Source: Anaerolineales bacterium UBA6055 (GTDB taxonomy: Bacteria > Chloroflexota > Anaerolineae > Aggregatilineales > Phototrophicaceae). From it: 64,000 nucleotides of DNA. Within the stretch, counting starts at the first letter, position 1, and each line of letters opens with the position of its first letter. The stretch covers positions 62,001 through 126,000 of the forward strand of contig DIYL01000061.1 in assembly GCA_002428985.1 (NCBI GenBank), given 5' to 3'. The position numbers and the translations under genes were made by a program. Shown here one piece after another: positions 7,987 to 15,958 of this stretch. Below the pieces are notes generated by a model, which made no database searches, was not told where the DNA came from, and was given only the letters and a program-made list of their open reading frames with translations.

Positions 7987-8877
7987 ATGGATACACAATT
8001 TATCAGACTTTCAGATGGACGACGACTTGCTTATGACATTTACGGAGACCCTAATGGCACACCTGCGATGTACTTTCATGGTTGTCCGAGTAGCCGACTC
8101 GAAGGCGCATTCTGGCATGAATCGGCTCAACAGCATGGTGTCTGCTTAGTCACACCCGATCGCCCAGGTTGTGGATTATCCGACCCAAAAGCTGGACGCA
8201 CTGTACTTGATTTCGTTGACGATATCGAGGAACTTGCAGATCATCTCGGATGGCATACATTCGGGGTCATTGGCATGTCCGGTGGAATGCCGACAGTCGC
8301 CGCTTGTGGGTATCGCATTCCCAATCGCATAACATTCGCCGTTGATTGTGCTGGCTGGATTCACCTATTAGAGGTTGGTCAATATGCCGAGGATATGGCA
8401 CCGATGGATCGCATCTTTGGGTCGATTGCAACAAACGTTCCATTTTTATTATGGCTACCGTTCCGCGTGATGCGCTTCATCTTGTATACACAGGGAGAAG
8501 CAGGTTTCCGTCGCTTCTTCAAAAGTTGGGCCAGCCCCGCAGACCAGCGTGAGATGACAGATGATGACTTCGTTGCCAAGGTCATGGGTTTGACGCACGA
8601 ATCGTTCCGACAAGGAACATCAGGTGCGGTTCAAGATGCAGTATTATGTTTCCGAGATTGGGGATTTCGTCTCGCAGAGATTCAAGTACCGGTGCATATC
8701 TTTCAGGGAGAAGCAGATTTAATGGTCGCGCCATCATTTTCTTATTATGCTGCCGAAGCCATTCCCAAAACAACCCTCACAACCTATCCAGATACGGGAC
8801 ACTATGGGTTACTGCGTCATAGTGTGGATGATGTATTTGCTAAAATCCAAGAGTACACAGTCCAACCCGCCCTCTAG
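7987..8877 (+). CDS. Alpha/beta hydrolase
   Basis: A 296-residue soluble hydrolase. It has the oxyanion-hole motif 'FHGCPSSR' (HG at 31-32), the nucleophile elbow 'GMSGG' with Ser98, a likely acid Asp244 in 'GEADLMVAPSF' and His272 in 'DTGHYGLL', so the triad is complete. A cap region sits between about 130 and 210. The family covers esterases, epoxide hydrolases and lyases; the substrate is not evident. The ATG at 7987 is preferred because AAAGGTG (7978-7984) precedes it. A TTG start 42 bases earlier would lie inside the operator palindrome. The TetR-type operator at 7948-7979 indicates induction by a small molecule (inference). It looks monocistronic, with a hairpin at 8893-8927. Confidence 0.88.
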   Translation: MDTQFIRLSDGRRLAYDIYGDPNGTPAMYFHGCPSSRLEGAFWHESAQQHGVCLVTPDRPGCGLSDPKAGRTVLDFVDDIEELADHLGWHTFGVIGMSGGMPTVAACGYRIPNRITFAVDCAGWIHLLEVGQYAEDMAPMDRIFGSIATNVPFLLWLPFRVMRFILYTQGEAGFRRFFKSWASPADQREMTDDDFVAKVMGLTHESFRQGTSGAVQDAVLCFRDWGFRLAEIQVPVHIFQGEADLMVAPSFSYYAAEAIPKTTLTTYPDTGHYGLLRHSVDDVFAKIQEYTVQPAL

Positions 8878-8892
8878 TTCTGAACATAACGA

Positions 8893-8927
8893 TACTGTCA
8901 CATAAAGCTCTCATTTGTGTGACGGTA
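8893..8927 (+). terminator. Hairpin after alpha/beta hydrolase (possible terminator)
   Basis: Ten-base-pair stem: TACTGTCACA (8893-8902) pairs with TGTGACGGTA (8918-8927) with one G:U pair and a 15-base loop. There is no T-run, so termination is uncertain. Confidence 0.45.
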
Positions 8928-9042
8928 CTCCCTAAGCTTAATCACTTACCATCTAGCCATAATTACGATATACTATCCTATACATTTAGTTTTATTGTAA
9001 TTATTGATCTTAAATAGATTGTCAACTGGGGAAGTTCGTATA

Positions 9043-9447
9043 ATGGAAAAGTATTTTGAGTATCGTTATTTAGATGCGGGTATTCACTATTTCAAATGGC
9101 TGGATGTATCAGCCGATGCAACCTCTGCTTACTATGATTTCATCATTCAGATTTACAAAGATATACCAGATGACGGACGCACTGTGCGTATGATCCATGA
9201 TTATCGCACCGTACAATTTATCCCTTCGTCCAATATATTCCCTAAAGCGCGCTCACTACAATCAAAATTCCCCAACCTAAATCGTAAAATCGCCTATTTA
9301 TCCTTCAACCATATGACAGAACATCTCGTTACAACATTGGCGCAGGCTGTCAATCGTCGTGGCACACGTCACTTCTTCACACAAGACGAAGAAAAATTAG
9401 CCATGGACTGGTTACTATGTGACTCGGTCCAAGCTAGTGTTACTTAA
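9043..9447 (+). CDS. Small soluble protein, possible STAS/SpoIIAA-like fold
   Basis: A 134-residue protein without signal or membrane segment. The layout resembles SpoIIAA/STAS-like proteins: an N-terminal strand, 'HYFKWLDVSADATSAYYDFI', then 'VRMIHDYRTVQFIPSS', a helix, 'RKIAYLSFN', and a C-terminal 'RRGTRHFFTQDEEKLAMDWL', which is a common ending in that fold. This is a by-eye impression only. The ATG at 9043 has GGGGAAG upstream; an in-frame TTG 39 bases earlier lacks a site and is rejected. It stands alone with about 165 bases on each side. The function could be protein-protein regulation if the fold is right. Confidence 0.6.
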   Translation: MEKYFEYRYLDAGIHYFKWLDVSADATSAYYDFIIQIYKDIPDDGRTVRMIHDYRTVQFIPSSNIFPKARSLQSKFPNLNRKIAYLSFNHMTEHLVTTLAQAVNRRGTRHFFTQDEEKLAMDWLLCDSVQASVT

Positions 9448-9616
9448 TTACACATCTCTGTATTCTCATCCGTGTAACTAGAATCTTGTCACAACAAGAA
9501 TGACGAGGATAACCTAGCATCTCTTCATAAATAAACTCTTAGCAAAATCTGTCATGCGATTCATCTTACCTTGTTATAGTGTAATCATGAATCGAAACGA
9601 GAAGACAGGATCTAAC

Positions 9617-10522
9617 ATGCGCGTCATCATTAGCGGAGGAACAGGATCAGTTGGTGTCCCACTTTCCAATGAACTTGCAACCGCCGGACACGAAGTCATC
9701 GTCTTATCACGAAATCCTGCCAATGCACCAGCCACACTACATGATGCAGTCGAGGTAACGCGATGGGATGCAAAATCTGGTGATGGTTGGTACGATAAAA
9801 TTGATGCTGACACGGCAATTGTAAATCTAGCGGGTAAAAATCCAGCCAATTGGCGTTGGACAACTAGCCACAAACAACAAGTCCTCGATAGTCGCCTGAA
9901 TGCTGCCCAAGCTGTCATTGATGCGATCCAACGTGCTGACGAAAAGCCGAGCGTACTCTTACAAGCCTCAGCTGTCGGATACTATGGCAATACCGGACAA
10001 AGCGAAACCTACGAATCAGCTCCTGCTGGCGACACATGGCGTGCAGCAGTCTGTATTGAATGGGAACATGCCTTAAAACCCGTCGAAGCAATGGGTATAC
10101 GCGTCGCTTATTTGCGGATTGGTATTGTTCTTGATACTAAAGCTGGCGCACTCCCACCATTTATTCTAGCGGGACACATGCTTGGGCGACAACTCGGTAC
10201 TGGTACACAATGGATACCATGGATTCACAACGATGATGTCAGTGGGTCGATTCATTATTTAATGGAAAACGATACACTCTCGGGTTTCTTTAATTTGACT
10301 GCCCCCAACCCAGCACAAAATCGTGAGTTTCTCAAAACACTAACAGGTGTCATCTCACGTCCGAGTATCTTTCCTGTGCCAGCATTTGCCTTAAAAATTG
10401 CGATGGGCGAAATGTCCAAAACAGTACTCGATAGTCAACGCATCCTACCACAGGCATTGCTTGACGGCGGCTATCCATTCCGTTTCCCAACTTTAGAGCC
10501 TGCTCTACGCGATTTGTTGTAA
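9617..10522 (+). CDS. TIGR01777-family NAD(P)-dependent epimerase-like protein
   Basis: A 301-residue member of the extended short-chain dehydrogenase superfamily, of the YfcH/SulA-related TIGR01777 group. It has the Rossmann motif 'ISGGTGSVG' near the N-terminus, 'VNLAGKNPANWRWTTSHKQQVLDSRL', 'QASAVGYYGNTG' with the Tyr of the active site, 'LRIGIVLDTKAGALP' and 'WIPWIHNDDVSGSIHYLM', all typical of this family. The physiological substrate of the family is not established. The ATG at 9617 is chosen because AGGA sits seven bases upstream and the protein then begins directly with the first beta strand. Upstream in-frame ATGs at 9554 and 9587 would add an unconserved extension. Confidence 0.9.
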   Translation: MRVIISGGTGSVGVPLSNELATAGHEVIVLSRNPANAPATLHDAVEVTRWDAKSGDGWYDKIDADTAIVNLAGKNPANWRWTTSHKQQVLDSRLNAAQAVIDAIQRADEKPSVLLQASAVGYYGNTGQSETYESAPAGDTWRAAVCIEWEHALKPVEAMGIRVAYLRIGIVLDTKAGALPPFILAGHMLGRQLGTGTQWIPWIHNDDVSGSIHYLMENDTLSGFFNLTAPNPAQNREFLKTLTGVISRPSIFPVPAFALKIAMGEMSKTVLDSQRILPQALLDGGYPFRFPTLEPALRDLL

Positions 10523-10613
10523 TCACAAATTTGTTTTACTAGCTATCTAATTGTCAGATCGAGAAATTTACATATATCCAGTGAACACAACCAAATACTC
10601 AAATAAACCAAAG

Positions 10614-11159
10614 CTATGGATTACAGTAATAGACGTCACCACCAAAACTTACTGATGTTGTGCCCGGATCGACATCATCACAAAGAGCCTGTGCATTTCC
10701 ATTATTTCTAGCAGCAACCAACCAAACAGGATATACACCAATAGATGTAGCATTTGTGCATCGCTTATCATCATAGAGATCGTACGTTACCATTGGCGGC
10801 AAAGAACTTGAGTTACCAAAATCTATATAGTAAAGAGGTCCAAAATCAACACAGCCTTTGAGGTTTTTCTTTGACTTCTTTTTGTCATCTTCTTCATCAT
10901 CTTCTTCAATAATTATCACAGGATCATCATCCGGAGAGCCAGTACATTCTGCAACTGTCCCGGAAATGAACTCCGCTTCAATCGCAGCCGCACACCAACC
11001 TGCTTCCCACCAATATCTACTAACATCTGTTGTCCCATCACCACAATCCCATTCGGTATAACATTTATTATCTGTAAAGTCATCTTGGGTAAAGATAGGT
11101 GCAGTAAACAATGAGAGTGATACTAAAATTACAATTAGTAATGTATATCTCGTAAACAC
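10614..11159 (-). CDS. Secreted small protein with charged low-complexity linker
   Basis: A 181-residue exported protein of unknown function. It has a signal peptide (hydrophobic stretch at about 7-22, 'FTAPIFTQDD' cleavage region), a first Cys-rich part ('CYTEWDCGDGTTDVSRYWWE', 'GWCAAAI'), an acidic-then-basic linker ('IIIEEDDEEDDKKKSKKN') and a C-terminal Cys-containing domain. Six or more cysteines suggest disulfides outside the cell. The GTG start has AGGAGG (11164-11169) four bases upstream, which is short but clear. 'CDDGT' and 'CVDFGPLYYIDF' occur in other secreted Chloroflexota proteins as far as I can recall, but I cannot assign a family. It is a single gene. Confidence 0.7.
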   Translation of the reverse strand: MFTRYTLLIVILVSLSLFTAPIFTQDDFTDNKCYTEWDCGDGTTDVSRYWWEAGWCAAAIEAEFISGTVAECTGSPDDDPVIIIEEDDEEDDKKKSKKNLKGCVDFGPLYYIDFGNSSSLPPMVTYDLYDDKRCTNATSIGVYPVWLVAARNNGNAQALCDDVDPGTTSVSFGGDVYYCNP

Positions 11160-11335
11160 ACATCCTCCTAAATATTAATTCTAGTTATTAGCGCAATTAT
11201 ATCAGGTTTTGACCAGATGATATTTACAACTCACATCAGGAGTATTTGCTAGACAATCTATAAGCTGTTCTGTCAAATCATCAAGATCAGTTTGAACATC
11301 TCAGCAGGATAAAATCATCATATAGTATGAGGGTG

Positions 11336-11698
11336 TTATGGCAAATCGTCGGGATCAGTGAGTTCCTTCGTATCACCATCATCAGGTTTTTGGAATCGCT
11401 CGGTATCGCCACAATATTTCGCAGGTCGAATCTGTACTGTCGCACCATGCATCTCAAAGATCATCTCGAGGATAACAGCATCTTTCAACTCACAGCAGTG
11501 CATTACAACCGATGGTAACCGAAACACCAAAACCATGGCATCCATCAGCGATAAATTGGGGTAAAGATCGTTATGCATCATCGAGTCAATCACGCGCATC
11601 CGTTTAGCAGGTAGCACATCAATCAGGACCACATCAAACAGCGTTTCTTTGCGTTTTGGGGTTGTTGGCTCTTTTTCATTACTGTACGAAGATAGCAT
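11336..11698 (-). CDS. Stand-alone ribosomal L7/L12 C-terminal-domain-like protein
   Basis: A 120-residue protein. Residues about 20-93 follow the L7/L12 C-terminal domain closely: 'FDVVLIDVLPAKRMRVIDSM' for the first strand and helix, 'LSLMDAMVLVFRLPSVVMH' for the helix before the P-x-V turn, and 'ILEMIFEMHGATVQIRPAKY' for the last helix and strand (compare 'EEAGAKVEL' in L7/L12). The N-terminal dimerisation domain and hinge are absent, and the conserved Lys of the factor-binding helix (usual 'GLKEAK') is replaced by 'SLMDAM'. It is therefore unlikely to work as a ribosomal stalk. Such stray domains have been seen in several bacteria and their role is unknown. The start has a weak 'AGAGAA' site. 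Confidence 0.7.
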   Translation of the reverse strand: MLSSYSNEKEPTTPKRKETLFDVVLIDVLPAKRMRVIDSMMHNDLYPNLSLMDAMVLVFRLPSVVMHCCELKDAVILEMIFEMHGATVQIRPAKYCGDTERFQKPDDGDTKELTDPDDLP

Positions 11699-11886
11699 AA
11701 ATTCTCTATATCAAAATTTCAATCAGTCAAACATCTACAGGGCAATTATAATTGTAGTAGACATTTGCCAATTCGCCTACCTAATTCATATTATTGTATG
11801 TTTGAAATTGATGTGACTTAGGTCTGATTAAGCATTTACACGTTTTTTACATTTTTTATGAACCTCCTAAATATCACTCGATACAA

Positions 11887-11903
11887 TTGAGAATAATACT
11901 CAA
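11887..11903. promoter_or_regulatory. Operator-like inverted repeat TTGAG-N7-CTCAA
   Basis: Seen in the sequence: 14 of 17 positions are symmetric. It lies just upstream of the AGGAGG site of the intradiol dioxygenase gene. The shape resembles Fur/PerR-type boxes, but the identity is a guess. Confidence 0.35.
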
Positions 11904-11920
11904 TATAGAGGAGGTAAAGT

Positions 11921-12772
11921 ATGGACATTCATGATGATGATAAACCTGTTGGTCGTATATTATCACGACGTGAAATTCTAAAATTGATTGGTGGCAGTAG
12001 TACAGTCGCTTTTCTTGGCTTCAGCTTTCCCAATATCATTTCCGCACAAACGCCAACATCAACACCATTACCCAATTGTATAGTCAAACCAGAGCTCACC
12101 GAAGGCCCGTATTTTGTTGCAAATGAACTCAACCGTTTTGACATCCGCATCGAACCATCTGATGACAGCCTAAGAATAGGAACACCGTTGTATCTTATTT
12201 TTCAGATCTCCGACGTTACACAAGGGCAATGCAAACCATTAGAGGATGCACAAGTAGATGTGTGGCATTGTGATGCAGATGGTACTTATTCTGGTGTTGA
12301 AGACCCTGGATTTGATAACGAAGGGGAAATGTGGTTACGTGGATTCCAAGTAACTGATGATACAGGACGTGCGGAATTTTTAACAATTGTTCCAGGCTGG
12401 TATTCAGGACGCGCTGTTCATATCCATTTTAAAGTTCGTGTATTAAGTTTAGATGGCGAAAGCTATGAATTTACATCACAATTATTCTTTGATGCCGAAC
12501 AGATAGAGGAAATCTATACACAAGAACCTTATACGGCACATGGCTTACCCGACACCCCAAACGAAACTGACTTTATCTATCGAGATAGCGAGGATCTACT
12601 TACTATCACTATGAATCCAATGGAAGAGAGTGATTTTGAGAATTTGAATGAGAAATTAGAAACAATTGACTTCGATTCTGGTTTAGTCGCCGTGTTTGAT
12701 CTAGGTTTAGATCTTAGCGATTCTGCTGTAGGAGCAAGCGATAGCATGAATCAGGGGCGGGAACGCAGATAG
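11921..12772 (+). CDS. Secreted (Tat-type) intradiol ring-cleavage dioxygenase
   Basis: A 283-residue non-haem Fe(III) dioxygenase of the protocatechuate/catechol dioxygenase fold. The N-terminus carries an RR motif ('ILSRREILKLIGGSS', RR at 16-17) followed by a hydrophobic stretch, which fits Tat export. 'LTEGPYFV' (59-66) is the family hallmark. All four iron ligands can be placed: Tyr123 ('DADGTYSGV'), Tyr161, His167 and His169 ('GWYSGRAVHIHF'). The known reaction is oxygen-dependent cleavage between two catechol hydroxyls. Exported members are thought to act on plant or humic phenolics, but no catabolic genes surround this one, so the substrate is open. The ATG has a strong AGGAGGT site. 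A hairpin follows at 12789-12815. Confidence 0.9.
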   Translation: MDIHDDDKPVGRILSRREILKLIGGSSTVAFLGFSFPNIISAQTPTSTPLPNCIVKPELTEGPYFVANELNRFDIRIEPSDDSLRIGTPLYLIFQISDVTQGQCKPLEDAQVDVWHCDADGTYSGVEDPGFDNEGEMWLRGFQVTDDTGRAEFLTIVPGWYSGRAVHIHFKVRVLSLDGESYEFTSQLFFDAEQIEEIYTQEPYTAHGLPDTPNETDFIYRDSEDLLTITMNPMEESDFENLNEKLETIDFDSGLVAVFDLGLDLSDSAVGASDSMNQGRERR

Positions 12773-12788
12773 TTCAATAACAAATAAC

Positions 12789-12815
12789 GAGACAGGTTGT
12801 CAGGTTATCTGTCTC
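12789..12815 (+). terminator. Hairpin after dioxygenase (possible terminator)
   Basis: Seven-base-pair perfect stem GAGACAG (12789-12795) / CTGTCTC (12809-12815) with a 13-base loop, 17 bases past the stop. There is no immediate T-run. Confidence 0.45.
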
Positions 12816-12839
12816 ACATCTAGCATTATTTCCCCCCAC

Positions 12840-13278
12840 TTATCCCAAATAAAATCAGCGTTTTCAGCATTTTTATCCCAAAAACTTTGGGAAATGAACA
12901 AAACTATTAATCGACTTATCCCAAACCAAATCTTAATATAACCCAATATCCCAAGCCAATTCATCTGACGAAATGGATGTTGTAATAAAAGCTGTTCAAA
13001 ACTTTGAACAAGCCTGTCAAAAAGCTGTTCAAAACCTGTTCAAAACTTTGAACAACTTAGGTATATAATAGGTCAGCCTGTTCAAAACTTTGTAACAAAT
13101 AGCGTAACTGTTCAAAACTTTTGCACAACTTGTTCAAACTGTTCAAAAGTATACGAGTTTTGAACAAGCGCCTGTTCAAAACTTTTTACCCAAGTAACCC
13201 AAATCAATTTTTAATTTTGGGATAACTCCCACTTGAAATAGGGTGTTTTTGGGTAAGGGTTGGGTTATATTACCCAAA
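12840..13278. repeat. Dispersed short repeat family 'TWWCCCAA' (both orientations)
   Basis: About twelve copies of TTATCCCAA/TAACCCAA/TTACCCAA or their reverse complements. Forward copies begin at 12840, 12873, 12916, 12939, 12947, 13186, 13195 and 13270. Reverse copies (TTGGGATAA, TTGGGTAA, TTGGGTTA) begin at 13217, 13249 and 13260, and one partial reverse copy gives the perfect palindrome CCCAAA-AAC-TTTGGG (12877-12891). A second palindrome TTGGGT-N6-ACCCAA spans 13260-13277. The words flank the TGTTCAAA array on both sides. TTATCCCAA has two mismatches to the DnaA box TTATCCACA, so DnaA binding is not supported. The stretch from 12773 to 13464 has no gene. Confidence 0.8.
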
Positions 13279-13316
13279 TTACATTTTGTATAACAAAGTT
13301 TTGAACAGTTTGAACA
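12993..13316. repeat. Array of 13 'TGTTCAAA' octamers forming palindromes
   Basis: Exact octamer copies. Forward: 12993, 13026, 13037, 13079, 13109, 13131, 13140, 13173. Reverse (TTTGAACA): 13003, 13047, 13159, 13300, 13309. Five forward copies share the longer word TGTTCAAAACTTT. Pairs make perfect 18-base palindromes TGTTCAAA-AC-TTTGAACA at 12993-13010 and 13037-13054, and a spaced one at 13140-13166. Spacing is irregular and there are no unique spacers, so it is not a CRISPR array. It is too regular in sequence to be chance AT-rich DNA. Candidate roles are a multi-site operator for a DNA-binding protein, an iteron-type replication or partition site, or a self-propagating hairpin repeat. 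It ends about 150 bases before the histidine kinase start. Confidence 0.85.
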
Positions 13317-13464
13317 ACCCCTACTACTACAACTACTAATTAAACAATATAAAATACTTATGAACATTCTTTTAAAAAACCGTCCACACTCCAAAATCCT
13401 TAGCAAGTATTCCAAGACAGTGATACAATTTAGCATACCGGAACAATTAAGGACTAAATGGTCG

Positions 13465-14730
13465 ATGACTGAACTAACCTCAGAACAAGAAATTATTTTG
13501 CTTAGAAAAAAAGTCAAGATTTTGACGAAGCTTGCAGAAATTAGTGAATCACTCAATTCACGCGTTCATCTAGAACCGTTGCTACGTCATATCATGCAAG
13601 TGGCTGTTGATATTACCGAATCGGAAGCAGCATCAGTTTTATTATGGAATGCAAAGACCCATCAACTATTTTTTGCAGCATCAACTGACGAAAGTGCAGA
13701 TGAACTGATCGGAAAACCTGTTCCTATGGATAGTATTGCTGGTACAGTCTTGATGCAAAACAAAATTATCCAAGTGGATAACGCTCGTAACGATCCACGT
13801 CACTACGATCAAGTTGATTCGGATATTGCATTTGAAACACGCTCATTATTGACCGTACCAATGACCTATAAAGATCGTGTAATTGGGGTTGTACAAGCAC
13901 TCAACAAAAAACAATTACCGTGGACACAAGACGACCGGCATTATCTAGAAATATTGTCATCACAAGCTGCTGTCGCGATTGAAGGGGCACAGTTGGTTAT
14001 GGAATTACGCCGTGCCAATGAAGACCTTAAAGAAGTAGATAAACTGAAAAACGACTTTATTGCGATTGCCTCACATGAATTACGCACGCCATTAGGTGTT
14101 ATTATGGGATACGCAAGTTTTCTACAAGAAGAGACCGTCAGCGACCCTGAAGCAGCTGAACATGCCAATAAAGTAATGGAAAGTGCCCTTAAGCTTCGTC
14201 AGATTATTGAGGATATGGTAAATCTACGTTACCTCAAACAAAATCAGCAAGACTTGATGCGCGAACGCAAAACCATTGCCCAAGTGCTTGAAGAAATTGA
14301 AAAGGTAACCATCCAGATGATTAATGTAAATCATCACGATTTCAAAGTGGTTCTACCAGATCAGATGCCAGTCGTAAGTGTAGATATTAAACGGCTTTCT
14401 ATGGCAGTGAATAATCTCGTTAACAATGCTGTTTCCTTCACACCACCTGGGGGTGGAATTACGATTAAAGCCGAAGCTGATCGAAGCAATGTTATCGTTA
14501 GCGTAAGTGATACCGGTGTAGGTTTAGAACAAGATCAGCTCAGCAAAATTTTCACTGAATTTTATCAAGTTGAGGATTATATGACCCGCCATCACGGAGG
14601 CTTAGGTATTGGCCTGAGTATTACTCGCGCGATTGTGGAAGCACATGGCGGACGTATCTGGGCAGAAAGTGCTGGTAAGGGCAAAGGATCAAGTTTCAAA
14701 TTTACATTACCCATTATCAAAGGTGGTTAA
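13465..14730 (+). CDS. GAF-domain sensor histidine kinase
   Basis: A 421-residue cytoplasmic sensor kinase with no membrane segment. Residues about 30-175 form a GAF domain ('LLRHIMQVAVDITESEAASV', 'SLLTVPMTYKDRVIGVVQAL'). A short coiled coil leads to the HisKA domain with phospho-acceptor His204 in 'FIAIASHELRTPLG'. The ATPase domain has the N box 'NNLVNNAVSFTPP', G1 'VSDTGVGLEQDQ' and G2 'GGLGIGLSI'. No response regulator adjoins it, so it is an orphan kinase. The start at 13465 is preferred (AAGGA eleven bases upstream, protein begins with an amphipathic helix). A longer frame from 13360 starts in the repeat-flanking AT-rich DNA and adds an unconserved basic stretch. The dense repeat field directly upstream could control it. 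Confidence 0.9.
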   Translation: MTELTSEQEIILLRKKVKILTKLAEISESLNSRVHLEPLLRHIMQVAVDITESEAASVLLWNAKTHQLFFAASTDESADELIGKPVPMDSIAGTVLMQNKIIQVDNARNDPRHYDQVDSDIAFETRSLLTVPMTYKDRVIGVVQALNKKQLPWTQDDRHYLEILSSQAAVAIEGAQLVMELRRANEDLKEVDKLKNDFIAIASHELRTPLGVIMGYASFLQEETVSDPEAAEHANKVMESALKLRQIIEDMVNLRYLKQNQQDLMRERKTIAQVLEEIEKVTIQMINVNHHDFKVVLPDQMPVVSVDIKRLSMAVNNLVNNAVSFTPPGGGITIKAEADRSNVIVSVSDTGVGLEQDQLSKIFTEFYQVEDYMTRHHGGLGIGLSITRAIVEAHGGRIWAESAGKGKGSSFKFTLPIIKGG

Positions 14731-14821
14731 TTAATTTGTGTTGGCATGAGCTGTTCTGGCTAACATGATCCCACAATACAGAAATTTTTAGTAATGATGG
14801 AGTTACATAAGGAGAACTCAT

Positions 14822-15508
14822 ATGACTGTTTCATTTAAGTGGTTAGGACATTCAGCATATTCTCTCGATATTGATGGACACGCAGTCGTCATCGATCCCT
14901 TCCTAACAGGAAACCCCCTCGCAGTATCGAAGCCCGAAGATATAGAAGCAGAAGTAATTTTGATGACACATGCACATGGTGACCATGTGGGTGATAGTGT
15001 CGATATTGCTAAGCGCACAGGTGCGACCGTTGTCTGCAATTTTGAGATGGGTAACTGGTATAGTGCACAAGGTGTCGAAAATGTTTTCCAAGGTAACCCC
15101 GGTGGAACATATCGCAACGACTGGATGGATGCTAAATGGACAATCGCTTTCCATAGCTCATCATTCCCCGATGGTACATACGGCGGACAACCCAATGGTT
15201 TCGTCATTCGTGGTGGCGGGAAAACACTCTACCACGCCGGAGATACCAGCCTCTTTAGCGATATGTCCTTAATTGGTGAGGAAGGACTCGATGTAGCATT
15301 CTTGCCAATTGGTGATGTGTTTACGATGGGTATAAAAGATTCTGTCAAAGCAACTAAATTGCTAAACCCTAAATATGTCGTGCCAATGCATTACAATACA
15401 TTCCCACCTATCCAACAAAGTGTCACCGACTGGGCCGAGATGATTAATCGCGAGACAAAAGCACAACCGATTATCGTAGATCCAGACGGCACATTTACCG
15501 TTGAATAA
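14822..15508 (+). CDS. Metallo-beta-lactamase-fold metal-dependent hydrolase (UPF0173/UlaG-like)
   Basis: A 228-residue soluble hydrolase of the MBL fold, matching the UPF0173 group in length and motifs. It shows 'WLGHSAYSLDIDGHAVVIDPFL' at the N-terminus, the metal motif 'HAHGDHVGD' (His50, His52, Asp54, His55), 'LYHAGDTSLFSDM' with the bridging Asp, and 'PMHYNTFP' with the last His. The metal site is complete. The substrate of the group is not settled; the relative UlaG is an ascorbate-6-phosphate lactonase. AAGGAGA precedes the ATG. It is separated from the kinase by 91 bases and followed by a hairpin at 15569-15590. Confidence 0.9.
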   Translation: MTVSFKWLGHSAYSLDIDGHAVVIDPFLTGNPLAVSKPEDIEAEVILMTHAHGDHVGDSVDIAKRTGATVVCNFEMGNWYSAQGVENVFQGNPGGTYRNDWMDAKWTIAFHSSSFPDGTYGGQPNGFVIRGGGKTLYHAGDTSLFSDMSLIGEEGLDVAFLPIGDVFTMGIKDSVKATKLLNPKYVVPMHYNTFPPIQQSVTDWAEMINRETKAQPIIVDPDGTFTVE

Positions 15509-15568
15509 AATTGACACCGATATGTATGAGCATACAGATGTTGTTCAATATAATTGATTTTCTTGCGA

Positions 15569-15590
15569 GGGAAGGTTTACACGCCTTCCC
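15569..15590 (+). terminator. Strong G:C hairpin after MBL hydrolase
   Basis: GGGAAGG (15569-15575) pairs perfectly with CCTTCCC (15584-15590) around an eight-base loop. It lacks a T-run, so it could be a Rho-assisted terminator or RNA-stabilising hairpin. Confidence 0.5.
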
Positions 15591-15696
15591 CGATGAATAG
15601 ATGTGTATCATACGAACGGTCAATTCAGAAGAAACTTCAAAACTGATTCTGATATAATATCGGGCCTCAGAATAATTTCGATACAGGAGTTTAGTC

Positions 15697-15927
15697 ATGC
15701 GGAAGTTTATTAGCCTTATTATGGGGGTATTGATTGGTGGCGGATTAGGTGCGCTACTCGTCACATTATTTTCGCCTGTCTCTGCTGACGAATTTCGAGC
15801 AAACCTCAAGGCACACTATGACCGTGCAATGGCTGCTGCACAGGTCGCGAGTGCCAAACGTCGTGCCGAGTTAGAAGCTGAATTAAAAGCGATGCACGAT
15901 AAACCATCTGAAGATAACGCAAATTAG
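15697..15927 (+). CDS. YtxH-like small membrane protein
   Basis: A 76-residue protein with a single glycine-rich transmembrane helix (about 5-27, 'LIMGVLIGGGLGALLVTLF') followed by a helical charged tail rich in Ala, Lys and Glu ('AMAAAQVASAKRRAELEAEL'). This is the layout of YtxH-domain proteins, which are small membrane-anchored helical proteins of unclear function, often stress-related. CAGGAG lies just upstream of the ATG, and a TATAAT box is visible at 15653-15658. It is followed by the dehydratase gene with 31 bases between, so the two are probably co-transcribed. Confidence 0.7.
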   Translation: MRKFISLIMGVLIGGGLGALLVTLFSPVSADEFRANLKAHYDRAMAAAQVASAKRRAELEAELKAMHDKPSEDNAN

Positions 15928-15958
15928 CCACCACACATTATAGAAGGACATCCCGATT

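Noticed and set aside
12840..12925. TTATCCCAA words as DnaA boxes of a chromosomal origin
   Set aside because: Two mismatches to TTATCCACA, no dnaA, dnaN, gyrB, parAB or rpmH gene in the window. Kept only as a repeat family of unknown role.
12993..13316. Repeat array as a CRISPR locus
   Set aside because: Repeats are only 8-13 bases, occur in both orientations with irregular spacing, and there are no cas genes.
13360..13464. Longer histidine kinase start at 13360
   Set aside because: The extension is basic, lies in AT-rich repeat-flanking DNA, and lacks a ribosome-binding site; 13465 gives a normal N-terminus.
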